Source of the DNA: Onishia taeanensis
Lineage (GTDB): Bacteria; Pseudomonadota; Gammaproteobacteria; Pseudomonadales; Halomonadaceae
Reading direction: 5' to 3'
Assembly (NCBI RefSeq): GCF_900100755.1
Contig: NZ_FNCI01000001.1
Location: 372,001 to 436,000, forward strand
Length of the DNA stretch: 64,000 nucleotides
This document shows positions 1 through 8,691 of the stretch, in pieces. Under the pieces are notes generated by a model. That model was not told where the DNA came from. It made no database searches and saw nothing but the letters and a program-made list of their open reading frames with translations. The position numbers and the translations under genes were made by a program. The stretch's first letter is position 1. The number at the start of each line of letters is the position of its first letter.

Positions 1-663
1 GGTATGTCCGGTGGGTACTTCCCCTTCACCTTCGTCGAACAGGATGAGCTCAAGGGCTTCGAGGTCGATGTGCTTGAGGCCGTCGCCGAGCAGATGGGCG
101 TCGAGGTGGAATTCGTGACCGCCAACTTCTCCGGCCTGTTCGGCATGCTCGAGTCGGGACGCATCGACACCATTGCCAACCAGATCACCATCACCGACGA
201 GCGTGAGGCGAAGTATCTCTTCACCGACCCCTACGTCTATGACGGCGCTCAAGTGGTGGTCAAGCGCGGCAACGACAGCATTCATGGCGTCGAGGACCTG
301 CGCGGCAAGTCGGTGGCGGTCAACCTGGGCTCCAACTACGAAGCCCTGCTCGAGGAGCTGCCCTACGCCGACGAGATCGACATTCGCACCTACGAGAGCA
401 ATATCGAACAGGACACGGCGCTGGGTCGGGTCGATGCCTTCGTCATGGACCGGGTCAGTGCCAGTCAGGTGATCAAGGAAAAACCGCTGCCGCTGGCGCT
501 CGCCGGTCAGCCGTTCTCCCAGATCCGCAATGCGCTGCCGTTCCGCGAGGACGACGCCGAACTGCGGGACCGGGTCAACGCGGCGCTGTCGGAACTGCGC
601 AGCGACGGCACGCTGAGCGAGATTTCCGAGCGCTGGTTCGGTACCGATATCACCCGCCCGTAA
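1..663 (+). CDS. Amino-acid ABC transporter, substrate-binding protein (5' end outside window)
   Basis: This is a periplasmic solute-binding protein of the polar amino acid / cystine family (SBP_bac_3). It captures the substrate and delivers it to the permease encoded next. The visible part has the family pattern: a GFEVDVLEAVA segment near the start, an IDTIANQITIT segment and the C-terminal ISERWFGTDI typical of these proteins. The reading frame is open to base 1 and no signal peptide is seen, so the true start lies upstream; the ATG at 4 is internal. The stop is 9 nt before the permease start, so the three genes form one operon. The substrate is not decided by sequence; cystine or another polar amino acid is likely. 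Confidence 0.88.
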   Translation, partial: GMSGGYFPFTFVEQDELKGFEVDVLEAVAEQMGVEVEFVTANFSGLFGMLESGRIDTIANQITITDEREAKYLFTDPYVYDGAQVVVKRGNDSIHGVEDLRGKSVAVNLGSNYEALLEELPYADEIDIRTYESNIEQDTALGRVDAFVMDRVSASQVIKEKPLPLALAGQPFSQIRNALPFREDDAELRDRVNAALSELRSDGTLSEISERWFGTDITRP

Positions 664-672
664 TCGGGAGTC

Positions 673-1350
673 ATGATGAACGTGCTCGACGTTGATTACA
701 TGCTTCAGCTGGTGCCGGTCCTGCTGAGCTATTTGCCGCTGACCCTGGAGATGGCCGGGGCCGGCATGGTGCTGGCCCTGATACTGGCCTGCCTGCTGGC
801 CGTGATCCGGGTGCTGGCGATTCCCGGTTTGAATGCGCTCACGCTGCTGTTCATCTCGTTCTTTCGCGGCACGCCACTGCTGGTCCAGCTTTTCCTGTTC
901 TATTACGGGCTGCCCCAGTTGTTCAGTGCGCTGACCGAGATCAATGGTATTACCGCCACCATCCTCGGCCTGACCTTGCACTTTTCCGCCTACATGGCGG
1001 AATCGATCCGTGCGGCGATCGTCGGGGTGGATCGCAGCCAGACCGAGGCGGCGCTGTCGATCGGCATGACCAATGGGCAGCTGATGCGGCGCATCGTGCT
1101 GCCCCAGGCGACCCGCATCGCCGTGCCGACCCTGATGAACTACTTCATTGACATGATCAAGGCCACCTCGCTGGCCTTCACCCTGGGCGTCACGGAGCTG
1201 ATGGGGGCTACTCAGAAGGAGGCCGCCGGCAGTTTCCTTTACTTCGAGGCCTTCATTACGGTCGCGGTGATCTATTGGGGGATCGTCGAGCTGTTGGCCT
1301 GGCTGCAGCGGCGCCTGGAGGCACGATTCAACGAGGCCTATCAACGATGA
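673..1350 (+). CDS. Amino-acid ABC transporter permease (HisM/TcyL type)
   Basis: This is the inner-membrane channel subunit of a polar amino acid importer, 225 residues and normal for the family. There are about five hydrophobic segments. The EAA-type loop that docks the ATPase is visible at about residues 136-155 ([20 protein letters not shown]). The N-terminal half has the [11 protein letters not shown] and [18 protein letters not shown] segments typical of HisM/TcyL proteins. It lies 9 nt after the binding protein. Its TGA overlaps the ATG of the ATPase gene, which indicates translational coupling. Confidence 0.92.
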   Translation: MMNVLDVDYMLQLVPVLLSYLPLTLEMAGAGMVLALILACLLAVIRVLAIPGLNALTLLFISFFRGTPLLVQLFLFYYGLPQLFSALTEINGITATILGLTLHFSAYMAESIRAAIVGVDRSQTEAALSIGMTNGQLMRRIVLPQATRIAVPTLMNYFIDMIKATSLAFTLGVTELMGATQKEAAGSFLYFEAFITVAVIYWGIVELLAWLQRRLEARFNEAYQR

Positions 1351-2102
1351 TAAGGGTAGAAGGACTGATCAAGCGCTTTCAGGGCAACGCGGTACTCAGC
1401 GGTATCGACCTGGAAATTCAGCAGGGTGAAATCATCGTAGTGATCGGCCCGTCCGGTACCGGGAAGTCGACGCTGCTGCGCTGCCTGAACTTTCTCGAAC
1501 GGCCGGATGCCGGGCGGATTCGTATCGGCAATCTCGACGTTGACGCCGCCCGTCCGCGCAAGGCGGATATTCTGGCGCTGCGCCGGGCGACGGCCTTCGT
1601 GTTTCAGAACTATGCCCTGTTCGCTAACAAGACGGCGCTTGAAAACATTAGCGAGGGCCTGATCGTGGTCAACCGCTGGCCCAAGGACAAGGCGTACGCT
1701 CGCGGGCGGGAGATTCTCGAGCGCATCGGGCTTGCCGACAAGGCGGATGCCTATCCTGCCTCGCTCTCCGGTGGACAGCAGCAGCGCGTCGGCATAGGTC
1801 GCGCCATGGCGGCTCAGGCCGAGGTGATCCTGTTCGATGAGCCGACCTCGTCGCTGGACCCGGAGTGGGTCGAAGAGGTGCTGGGGCTGATGAAGCAGCT
1901 GGCCGAGGAGCGTCAGACCATGCTGGTGGTGACTCACGAGATGGCATTTGCCCGCGACGTGGCCGACCGGGTGATCTTCATGGAAGGCGGGCGCATTGTC
2001 GAACAGGGGCCACCCTCCGAGCTGTTTTCGGCGCCTCGTGACCCGCGGACCCGAGACTTTCTGCGCAAGGTGCTGGCCAATCAGGCGTCACTGCAGAGCT
2101 AA
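1347..2102 (+). CDS. Amino-acid ABC transporter ATP-binding protein
   Basis: This is the cytoplasmic ATPase that powers the importer encoded by the two preceding genes. Visible motifs are Walker A (GPSGTGKST), the ABC signature ([16 protein letters not shown]), Walker B followed by the D-loop ([14 protein letters not shown]) and the switch histidine (VVTHE). The start is set at the ATG overlapping the permease stop. A longer frame begins at 1275 but would lie inside the permease gene, and family members start near MIRVEGL. The length is 251 residues. Confidence 0.93.
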   Translation: MIRVEGLIKRFQGNAVLSGIDLEIQQGEIIVVIGPSGTGKSTLLRCLNFLERPDAGRIRIGNLDVDAARPRKADILALRRATAFVFQNYALFANKTALENISEGLIVVNRWPKDKAYARGREILERIGLADKADAYPASLSGGQQQRVGIGRAMAAQAEVILFDEPTSSLDPEWVEEVLGLMKQLAEERQTMLVVTHEMAFARDVADRVIFMEGGRIVEQGPPSELFSAPRDPRTRDFLRKVLANQASLQS

Positions 2103-2123
2103 AGCGCTAGGCCTGTCACGGCT

Positions 2124-2143
2124 GGCCAAGGCGAGCCTTGGCC
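2124..2143 (+). terminator. GC-rich hairpin after the ABC operon
   Basis: A perfect 8-bp stem (GGCCAAGG / CCTTGGCC) with a CGAG loop lies just after the ABC transporter ATPase gene. No run of T follows, so it is a weak candidate for an intrinsic terminator and may instead stabilise the transcript end. Confidence 0.3.
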
Positions 2144-2182
2144 GGGATAATGGTGCGTTTTGGTTTTGATTGGGGAAAGACT

Positions 2183-2518
2183 ATGAGCGTTCACCAACAA
2201 CTCGATCAGGCGGTTCGCCGTCTGGAAGCGACCCTCAAGGCGTCAGACCTGTGGCGCGTGGAAGAGCCTTCAGCCGAGGCGATGGCCAGCCAGCAGCCGT
2301 TCTGTGTCGACAGCATGTCGCTGCCCCAGTGGCTGCGCTTCGTGTTCATTGCACGTCTCGACGCCATGACGGCTGCGCAGTCGCCACTCCCAGCCAGCTG
2401 CAATGTGGCACCGGCGGCGGATCTGTATCTCAAGCAGGAACAGGCCCGCGCCGGGGATCGTCTGCTGGTGGTCAAGGCCATCGAGGAAGTCGATCAGGTG
2501 ATCAACGAAGCTCCCTGA
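2183..2518 (+). CDS. YqcC family protein (DUF446)
   Basis: A small cytoplasmic protein (111 residues) of the YqcC/DUF446 family. In Enterobacteria members are often encoded next to the pseudouridine synthase truC. The family pattern is visible: an N-terminal helix (LDQAVRRLEATL), FCVDSMSLPQWLRFVFIARL in the middle, and a short C-terminal helix. The start chosen is MSVHQQ, after GGGGAAAGACT; an ATG 45 nt upstream adds non-conserved residues. The biochemical role of the family is not established. A gamma-glutamylcyclotransferase gene follows. Confidence 0.78.
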   Translation: MSVHQQLDQAVRRLEATLKASDLWRVEEPSAEAMASQQPFCVDSMSLPQWLRFVFIARLDAMTAAQSPLPASCNVAPAADLYLKQEQARAGDRLLVVKAIEEVDQVINEAP

Positions 2519-2541
2519 ACGTCACGCACGGCGAGGTTTCC

Positions 2542-3042
2542 ATGCCCTATTACTTTGCCTATGGCAGCAACATGAACGTGGCGCGGGTCGATGCACGGAT
2601 CGGTGAGACCCGTCGCGCCCTAGCTGGGGTACTGGAGGGTTATCGACTCAGCTTCGACAAGGCCTCCAAGGTGCCGGGAGTGGCGCATGCAAATGTCCAT
2701 CCGGCCCAGGGGCAGCGAGTCGAGGGCGCGCTCTTCGAGCTGACCCACCCTGACCAGATCACGCTGATGGACCCCTTCGAAGGGCATCCGCACGATTACA
2801 CCCGCGTTCGCGAGTCGGTGCTCACCGACGAAGGTCCCATCGAGGCCTGGGTGTACGTCGCCCAGCCGCAGCGAACCGCTGAGTCCTTGCGGCCGGCGCA
2901 AGAGTATCTTGCTCACCTGCTGGCGGGAAAGCCCTTCCTGTCGGCGCAATATCACGCCGAGCTGGCGCGAGTCGAGGCCATAGAGTCGCTCGATGATGAC
3001 AGCCTGGCGGCGCTTGGCTTGCACCGACATACACCGCGGTGA
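2542..3042 (+). CDS. Gamma-glutamylcyclotransferase family protein
   Basis: This protein has the AIG2/GGCT fold, whose members cleave gamma-glutamyl groups with release of 5-oxoproline or act on related amide bonds. The diagnostic N-terminus is MPYYFAYGSNMN (the YGSN substrate loop). The catalytic acid is probably within the FEGHPHDYTRV region; family members have a Glu at the start of that loop. The frame is open from 2170, but the start at 2542 is the only one that fits the family. The length is 166 residues. It follows the YqcC gene by 23 nt. The exact substrate is unknown. Confidence 0.82.
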   Translation: MPYYFAYGSNMNVARVDARIGETRRALAGVLEGYRLSFDKASKVPGVAHANVHPAQGQRVEGALFELTHPDQITLMDPFEGHPHDYTRVRESVLTDEGPIEAWVYVAQPQRTAESLRPAQEYLAHLLAGKPFLSAQYHAELARVEAIESLDDDSLAALGLHRHTPR

Positions 3043-3233
3043 TGGCGCCTAACGCTAATGGCTGAGTGGTAGAACGGATGAAGGAGGCGTGTGAGGTGGG
3101 GCGCATTGTCGCAGGCTGCGCTGTGAGCCGCTCAGCCTTGCGCTGAGTCAATATTTATCCTTCGCACGCTGAGTAGACTGAAGGTGTCTTTTCCGGCAGC
3201 CATCTCTGCCTCGACATCAAAAGGAAACGTGTC

Positions 3234-3872
3234 ATGCGCCATTCAGTCCTCACTGCCGTTCTTGCCTCTGGCCTGGTCGCTGCCAGCGCTGTTCACTCAG
3301 GCGATGCTCTCGCTGCCGATCTCCAGTATGGCGCCGGGGACATCTTCACCCGTATTGGCGTGGCCAAGGTCTCACCGAAGAGCGACAATGGTTCCCTCGC
3401 CAGCGGCAGCATCGATGTGGACGTTCAGAGTGAAAGTGGTCCTGCCTTCACTCTGGGCTATCGGTTTACCGACAAGCTGGGTGTCGAGCTGCTGGCCGCC
3501 AAGCCTTTTGAGCACGACATCAAGCTGAATGGGGCCAACCAGGCGTCCACCAAGCATCTGCCGCCGACCCTGACCCTGCAATACTATCCGCTGGGGGGCA
3601 CCCAGGCCCGCGTACAGCCGTATGCCGGTCTGGGCGTCAATTACACCACCTTCAGCGATGAAAAGGTCGATGGCTCTAGCCTGGAGCTCGATGATTCCTG
3701 GGGCGCTGCGGGTCAGGTGGGTGTCGATCTGGTCATCGACGACCATTGGGCGCTTAACGCCGCCGCCTGGTATCTGGATATCGACACCGACGCCAAAGTC
3801 GGTGGCAACGATGTCGGCACTGTGGAGATCGACCCGGTGGTCGTGATGGCAGGCCTGAGCTATCGCTTCTGA
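3234..3872 (+). CDS. OmpW family outer-membrane protein
   Basis: An eight-stranded outer-membrane beta-barrel of the OmpW family, implicated in uptake of small hydrophobic molecules and in stress responses. A signal peptide of about 28 residues ends at an ALA motif. It is followed by the family start YGAGDIFTRIGVAKVSP and by the conserved HLPPTLTLQYY, PYAGLGVNYT and DDSWG segments. The protein ends in aromatic YRF, as barrel proteins do for BAM recognition. AAAGGAAACGTGTC precedes the ATG. A paralogue lies at 5563-6171 on the other strand, on the far side of brnQ. Confidence 0.9.
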   Translation: MRHSVLTAVLASGLVAASAVHSGDALAADLQYGAGDIFTRIGVAKVSPKSDNGSLASGSIDVDVQSESGPAFTLGYRFTDKLGVELLAAKPFEHDIKLNGANQASTKHLPPTLTLQYYPLGGTQARVQPYAGLGVNYTTFSDEKVDGSSLELDDSWGAAGQVGVDLVIDDHWALNAAAWYLDIDTDAKVGGNDVGTVEIDPVVVMAGLSYRF

Positions 3873-3927
3873 GCTATCGTTTCTGAGTTACCTTGCCTAG
3901 TGTCACCTAGTGCCCGGCTTTAACGAC

Positions 3928-3957
3928 GACGCCCGCTTCCCAAGGGAAGCGGGCGTC
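3928..3957 (+). terminator. Intrinsic terminator after ompW
   Basis: A 13-bp perfect stem (GACGCCCGCTTCC pairs with its complement) with a CAAG loop, followed by a short T-containing stretch, lies 55 nt after the ompW stop. The convergent brnQ gene ends at 4050, so it could act for both strands. Confidence 0.75.
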
Positions 3958-4049
3958 TTGCGTTGGGCCTCTTTGGCACGCTTGCTTGGCGCTATGGTGC
4001 TATCAGTGCCTGGGCATGTCGCATGTGCCTAAAGGCCCGTTTGATGGCA

Positions 4050-5384
4050 TCAGTCGGCGAGTGCCGGATCCAGGGAGTCACCTTGGCGGCGACTCAAGGC
4101 CAGGCCCAGTAGCAGGCCAGCGGCGGCCGGCAGTATCCAGCCGAAACTCGTCTCCCCGAGCGGCAGCATCGCCTGCATAGCGCTGGCGGGTTTCACCAGT
4201 GCCTCGATGCCGCTGGCCGCCAGGCCGTCAAGCAGGCTGGCGGCGAAGGTCAGGCCCATCGTGCAGGAGAAGACCCGCGGCGCATCCGCTAACTGTCGGC
4301 GCAGCATCGACAGGGCGATCAGCGCGATGGCCGGTGGATAGAGGGCCACCAAAACCGGCACCGAGATGCGGATCAGACTATCGAGCCCTTGATTGGCCAC
4401 CAGGGCGGCAAAAGCCCCCATGATGATGACCATCGCCCGGTAGGGTAGGCGGGGGAAGAGGCGCTGGAAATACTCGCCGCAGGCGGTCAGCAGACCGACC
4501 GCGGTGGTCAGGCAGGCCAGGGTGATGATCACCGCCAGCAATACAGGGCCGGCCGGGCCGAACAGCGCTTGCACATAGCTAGGAATCAGCGTGCCGTTAT
4601 CGGCGCCGGGTGCCACTTCATGACTGGTAGCGCCCATGTAGGCCAGGGGCAGGTATACCGCGGCCAGGCAGGTGGCGGCGATCACGCCCGTCATGAGGGT
4701 GTAGCGCATCAGGATGCGGCGATCCTCGATGCCGCGTTCGCGGATGGCGCTGACGATCAGGATGCCGAAGACCAGCGAGGCCAGGGTGTCCATGGTTAGG
4801 TAGCCGTTTTCGAAGCCCTGAGCGAAGGGGGCGTCGGCCCAGCTCTCGCTGACGGGCCCCAGCGGTCCTTGCGGAAAGAGCAAGGTGGCACCGGCAATCA
4901 CCAACAGCAGGAAGATCAGCAGTGGGGTGATCCACTTGCCAATCACGTCCACCAGCCGGCCGGGCGACAGTGCCAGCAGCGTGGCGAGGCCAAAGAAAAG
5001 TACCGAGTGAATGGCCAGGCCGGTGGCGGGAGCCGAGTCGATGAAGGGGCGCATGCCCATCTCGAAGGCCACGGTGCCGGTGCGGGGCAGCGCGAACAAG
5101 GGGCCAATCGACAGATAGATGCCTAGTCCGAAGAGTAGCGCGGCCGCCTTGGGCAGGGGAGAGGTTAGCCGGTCCAGTCCGCCGCCGACGATGGCGACCG
5201 CGACGATGCCCAGCAATGGCATCCCCACGCCGGTGACCAGAAAGCCAATTGCCGCGGGCCAGAAGGCAACACCGGCGCCTTGGCCGACCTGTGGGGGGAA
5301 GATGATGTTGCCGGCACCGAGGAAGAGCGCGAAGGTCATGAAGCCCATCGCGAGTACCTCGAAGCCGGAAAGACGCGTTTTCAC
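4050..5384 (-). CDS. brnQ: Branched-chain amino acid transport system II carrier protein
   Basis: An inner-membrane sodium-coupled symporter for leucine, isoleucine and valine (LIVCS family). The 444 residues form about twelve hydrophobic segments. The conserved start has LFLGAGNIIFPPQVGQ and then WPAAIGFLVTGVG, the signature region of BrnQ. The gene is single, convergent with ompW and preceded on its own strand by the second ompW, which has its own terminator, so brnQ probably has its own promoter in the 5385-5470 interval. Confidence 0.93.
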   Translation of the reverse strand: MKTRLSGFEVLAMGFMTFALFLGAGNIIFPPQVGQGAGVAFWPAAIGFLVTGVGMPLLGIVAVAIVGGGLDRLTSPLPKAAALLFGLGIYLSIGPLFALPRTGTVAFEMGMRPFIDSAPATGLAIHSVLFFGLATLLALSPGRLVDVIGKWITPLLIFLLLVIAGATLLFPQGPLGPVSESWADAPFAQGFENGYLTMDTLASLVFGILIVSAIRERGIEDRRILMRYTLMTGVIAATCLAAVYLPLAYMGATSHEVAPGADNGTLIPSYVQALFGPAGPVLLAVIITLACLTTAVGLLTACGEYFQRLFPRLPYRAMVIIMGAFAALVANQGLDSLIRISVPVLVALYPPAIALIALSMLRRQLADAPRVFSCTMGLTFAASLLDGLAASGIEALVKPASAMQAMLPLGETSFGWILPAAAGLLLGLALSRRQGDSLDPALAD

Positions 5385-5471
5385 GAAGAATACCTGCGAG
5401 TTGATAGTGGAACGCTGGAAGCAGCGTGGGTTTTTCGGCGCGGTATTATCGTCGATACGTCTTCTTGCAGC

Positions 5472-5500
5472 AAAAAAAACGCCGGGCGCTAGGCCCGGCG
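5472..5500 (-). terminator. Intrinsic terminator of second ompW
   Basis: Read on the minus strand, an 8-bp GC-rich stem with a 4-nt loop is followed by eight T residues. It sits about 60 nt after the stop of the minus-strand ompW gene, an ideal rho-independent terminator. Confidence 0.88.
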
Positions 5501-5562
5501 CTGGATGCTTCTGCTCTTGATGGTCAGTGACTGATCAGAAGCCTGAGACTGGGTTCCCCCGC

Positions 5563-6171
5563 TTAGAAGCGCAGGGTGATACCGCCGCCGATGGTCACAG
5601 GGTCGACATCGGCTGTACCGATGCCATTGCCGTTCAGGCTGGCGTCGGCTTCGACATCGGAATAGCTCACCGAGCCGTTGAGCAGCAGATAGTCGGTGAG
5701 GGCTAGGTCGACGCCGACCTGGCCAATCGCGCCCCAGGAATCGTCGATATCCAGGCCACTCAACTCCTCATCGGAGTAGGTGGTGTAGTTGACGCCGACC
5801 CCGACGTAGGGCTGTACCTTGCCGCCGGTGCCGCCCAGCGGGTAATAGTTCGCCAGCAGGTTGACCGGGGTGCGATCCACGCTACCTATGCCAGTGCCAC
5901 CCAGGCTCAACTGGTGTTCGAAGGGCTCGCTGCTGTTGAGTTCGACCCCTACCTTGTCGGTGAGCAGGTAGCCAAAGCCGTAGGTGAAGCCATTCTCGTC
6001 GGAAACATCGACGTCGGCCCCATTGAGCTTGCCGTTGTCGGAAGTGGGTTCGACCTGAGCGACACCGCCGCGCACGAAGATATCACCGGCCTGATAGGCC
6101 AGGGCGCTCTGAGCAGCCATCAAGCTGCTGGTGGCGATAAGAGCTGCGGAAATAAGCGTTGCCTTGTTCAT
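5563..6171 (-). CDS. OmpW family outer-membrane protein (second copy)
   Basis: A second OmpW-type beta-barrel of 202 residues with a signal peptide cut after SALA. The order YQAGDIFVRGGVAQVEP, VGVELNSSEPFEH, YVGVGVNYT and IDDSWG is the same as in the protein encoded at 3234-3872, and the protein ends in TLRF. The two are clear but diverged paralogues. AGGAGG lies upstream of the ATG on the minus strand. The genes flank brnQ in opposite orientation. Confidence 0.88.
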   Translation of the reverse strand: MNKATLISAALIATSSLMAAQSALAYQAGDIFVRGGVAQVEPTSDNGKLNGADVDVSDENGFTYGFGYLLTDKVGVELNSSEPFEHQLSLGGTGIGSVDRTPVNLLANYYPLGGTGGKVQPYVGVGVNYTTYSDEELSGLDIDDSWGAIGQVGVDLALTDYLLLNGSVSYSDVEADASLNGNGIGTADVDPVTIGGGITLRF

Positions 6172-6488
6172 GTAAGCCTCCTGATTGCTTTTGCTGGATC
6201 GACGTTAGCGGCCACTGGCCGATGCCGGTTCCTAGTTTGACAAACGCAGTATAGGAAACAGTGTTTCCTTTGGCATTACAATTTTTCCAATGACGCTGAT
6301 AGTTATGATTGCAGAAGAATATTGATCCATGGAGTTAGCGATCCCTCATGAAGGATGCTTTTTTGTATAAGTCCTGTAGATGTCGTGCGCTGCCCATGGG
6401 TGATGGCGGCTCGCCAAGTCACCTGAATTGGTCTTGACTGGCTATCAGAAGATGTTGCTCGATTCCCGTGGGTTCGCCAGGAGGAGAT
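6172..6488. other. Intergenic region between divergent ompW and ybgE-like gene
   Basis: About 315 nt without a convincing gene. It must contain the promoter of the minus-strand ompW and of the plus-strand ybgE-like gene. The middle (about 6240-6320) is clearly AT-richer than the flanks. No operator palindrome stood out. Confidence 0.5.
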
Positions 6489-6779
6489 ATGAATTCACGC
6501 ATGTTACGCCACGTCTGGCTGCCCTTTGCCGGTCTAGTGCTGTCGTCGGTTATCTCGGTGGCGCTTTTGTGGCGGCCCGAGGCGCTAAGTGACTTGTCCT
6601 GGCAGTGGCGCCTGCCGATGGTGTTGCTAGGGCTTTGGGCTCTCGGGTCAGGTTTCATGCACGGGGTGGGAGTGACGGCATCTCGCCGTTGGCTGCGTCA
6701 GCTGATGGCAGCGCCCGCCTGTTGGTGGGGGCTCGTGGTGTTCGCGTTGTTCGTATTTGGCCGAATGATGGTGGCCTGA
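6489..6779 (+). CDS. Small membrane protein resembling YbgE of the cyd operon
   Basis: A 96-residue protein with three likely membrane segments (about residues 11-28, 43-60 and 76-94). The segment LLGLWALGSGFMHGVG resembles the conserved end of YbgE, encoded in the cytochrome bd operon of Enterobacteria, and WRPEAL matches its first loop. The start is the ATG preceded by AGGAGGAGAT. No cydAB genes are near, so a link to cytochrome bd is only inferred from family resemblance. A terminator follows at once. Confidence 0.55.
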   Translation: MNSRMLRHVWLPFAGLVLSSVISVALLWRPEALSDLSWQWRLPMVLLGLWALGSGFMHGVGVTASRRWLRQLMAAPACWWGLVVFALFVFGRMMVA

Positions 6780-6800
6780 GCGGGGGCGGCAGGCAATGAA

Positions 6801-6822
6801 AAGGGCTCCCGAGGGAGCCCTT
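6801..6822. terminator. Bidirectional intrinsic terminator
   Basis: AAGGGCTCCC pairs with GGGAGCCCTT around a 2-nt centre, flanked by A on the left and T on the right. It lies between the convergent ybgE-like gene and putP and can serve both. Confidence 0.8.
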
Positions 6823-6892
6823 TCACTAGTCCTGTCATGATATGCCATTCACAACGCTCTTCTGCTGCGATGCTTGCGGCATAGGCGCGCTG

Positions 6893-8383
6893 TTAGCGGG
6901 TAATGTGCTGGTATTCGCCAGCATCAGCCGTAACGCTGCTCACCACCAGGATGGCAAGCATGGAGGCGATGAAGCCAGGGATAATCTCGTAGACGCCCGG
7001 GCCACCCATGAAGGATGCGTTCCAGCCCAGAGAGATCCAGATGATGACGGTGAGGGCACCGACCACCATGCCCGCAATGGCGCCAGCGCCGTTAGTGCGC
7101 TGCCACATCAGCGACAGGATGATCAAAGGACCAAACGCCGAGCCGAAGCCTGCCCAGGCGTTACTGACCAGCCCCAGAACCTGAGAGTTCGGGTCAGAGG
7201 CGATGACCAGAGCCACCAGGCCCACCAGCACTACGCAGATACGGCCAACGTTCACACACTCACGATCCGTGGCTTCTTTGCGCAGGAAGAGGCGATAGAA
7301 GTCTTCGGTCAGTGAGGAGGAAGACACCAGCAGCTGGCTGGAGATGGTGCTCATGACCGCCGCCAGCAGTGCCGCATAGAGGAAGCCGGTAATCAGCGGG
7401 TGGAACAGCAGGTTGGACAGAACGATGAAGATGGTTTCCGGATCTTCAATGTCCAGGCCGTTGCGAACTGCATAAGCACGACCAAAGATGCCCAGTGATA
7501 CGGCACCAATCAGAGAGATAGCCATCCAGCCCATGCCGATGTTTCGGGCAGTGGGGACTTCCTTCAGCGTGCGGATCGCCATGAAACGCACGATGATGTG
7601 CGGTTGGCCGAAATAGCCCAGACCCCAGGTAACCGCAGACAGCCAGCCGATGAAGGTCAGGCCATTGGTCCAGGAGAGCAGGTTAGGATCGACTCCATTC
7701 AGGGTCTGCGTCGCCTGTGAGAAGCCGCCGCCACCTTCGCCGAAGAGTACCACCGCTGGCATGATGATCAGGGCCAGCATCATGATGCAGCCCTGCACGA
7801 AGTCCGTCATGCTCACGGCCAGGAAGCCGCCGACTACCGTGTAGGCAAGGACCACGCCCAAGGTGATGATGAGACCGGCGGAGTAGTCGCTCAGGCCACC
7901 GAAGTTGAAGATCCCGGCAAACGCGCTTTCAAACAGCTTGCCGCCTGCAACCAGGCCAGATGCTGTATAAACCGCGAAGAAGATCACGATGACGATGGCG
8001 GATACCGTTCTCAGCGACAGGGCCCGCGTCGGGAATCGATTGGCCAAGAAAGACGGAATGGTAATCGCATTGCCATAGTGAACGGTCTGTTCACGAAGGC
8101 GGGGTGCGACCAGTGTCCAGTTGAAGAAGGCACCGACCAGCAGGCCGATACCAATCCAGGCTGAGCCAAGACCCGATGCAAAGAGCGCACCCGGCAGACC
8201 CAAGAGTAACCAACCACTCATGTCCGATGCACCGGCGGATAACGCCGCTACCTTCGGACTGAGAGATCGTCCCCCCAGCATGTAGTCTTCAGAAGAAGAC
8301 GTGGCTTTGCGCATCGCATAAACGCCGATAGCAACCATGAGCGCAAAGTAAGCAAAAAGGCTGATCCAAACACCTATAGCCAT
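6893..8383 (-). CDS. putP: Sodium/proline symporter
   Basis: An inner-membrane Na+/proline symporter of the SSS family, 496 residues, normal for PutP. It has the expected 12-13 hydrophobic segments, the DMSGWLLLGLPGALFASG region that binds Na+ and substrate, and the FGQPHIIVRFMAI segment typical of PutP. GGAGATGTTCC precedes the ATG. Proline is both a nutrient and an osmoprotectant in halophiles. The gene lies downstream of putA on the same strand, separated by 308 nt, so it probably has its own promoter. Confidence 0.95.
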   Translation of the reverse strand: MAIGVWISLFAYFALMVAIGVYAMRKATSSSEDYMLGGRSLSPKVAALSAGASDMSGWLLLGLPGALFASGLGSAWIGIGLLVGAFFNWTLVAPRLREQTVHYGNAITIPSFLANRFPTRALSLRTVSAIVIVIFFAVYTASGLVAGGKLFESAFAGIFNFGGLSDYSAGLIITLGVVLAYTVVGGFLAVSMTDFVQGCIMMLALIIMPAVVLFGEGGGGFSQATQTLNGVDPNLLSWTNGLTFIGWLSAVTWGLGYFGQPHIIVRFMAIRTLKEVPTARNIGMGWMAISLIGAVSLGIFGRAYAVRNGLDIEDPETIFIVLSNLLFHPLITGFLYAALLAAVMSTISSQLLVSSSSLTEDFYRLFLRKEATDRECVNVGRICVVLVGLVALVIASDPNSQVLGLVSNAWAGFGSAFGPLIILSLMWQRTNGAGAIAGMVVGALTVIIWISLGWNASFMGGPGVYEIIPGFIASMLAILVVSSVTADAGEYQHITR

Positions 8384-8691
8384 GGAACATCTCCAGATTA
8401 TTATGACGGAACTCGTTCCGACCGGTTAGTGCCTTTACCGTACAGAATCCGGTAGTGGCACGCATTGTTTTTGTAACGCTTTTCTCTTCACCTGCTTTAG
8501 GTAGAGCGCGAAGGTAAAGCCGGGGGCTAGTTTTTTTCCATCATGTTGCGTCGTCCTTCTTGCAGTTTTTTTGTTGTCCAACGCCGAAAGGGCCCTGCGT
8601 CACTTACAGACTAGACGATCGACAAGGCCTTTTCGTACGTTTCCGCCATGCGAGGTGTCATCACCCCGCATGGCAGACTACTCAACTCGGG
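8384..8691. other. putA-putP intergenic region with a long hairpin
   Basis: About 308 nt without a gene. A near-perfect inverted repeat at 8645-8674 (GCCATGCG-a-GGTG / CACC-c-CGCATGGC around TCAT) lies just after the putA stop. It lacks a T-run and is a candidate terminator or mRNA-stabilising hairpin. The rest should hold the putP promoter. Confidence 0.5.

Noticed and set aside
2170-2541. N-terminal extension of the gamma-glutamylcyclotransferase
   Set aside because: It lies inside the YqcC gene and has no similarity; the family start at 2542 is clear.
6842-7315. 157-codon open frame antisense to putP
   Set aside because: Low-complexity His/Asp/Arg composition typical of antisense frames.
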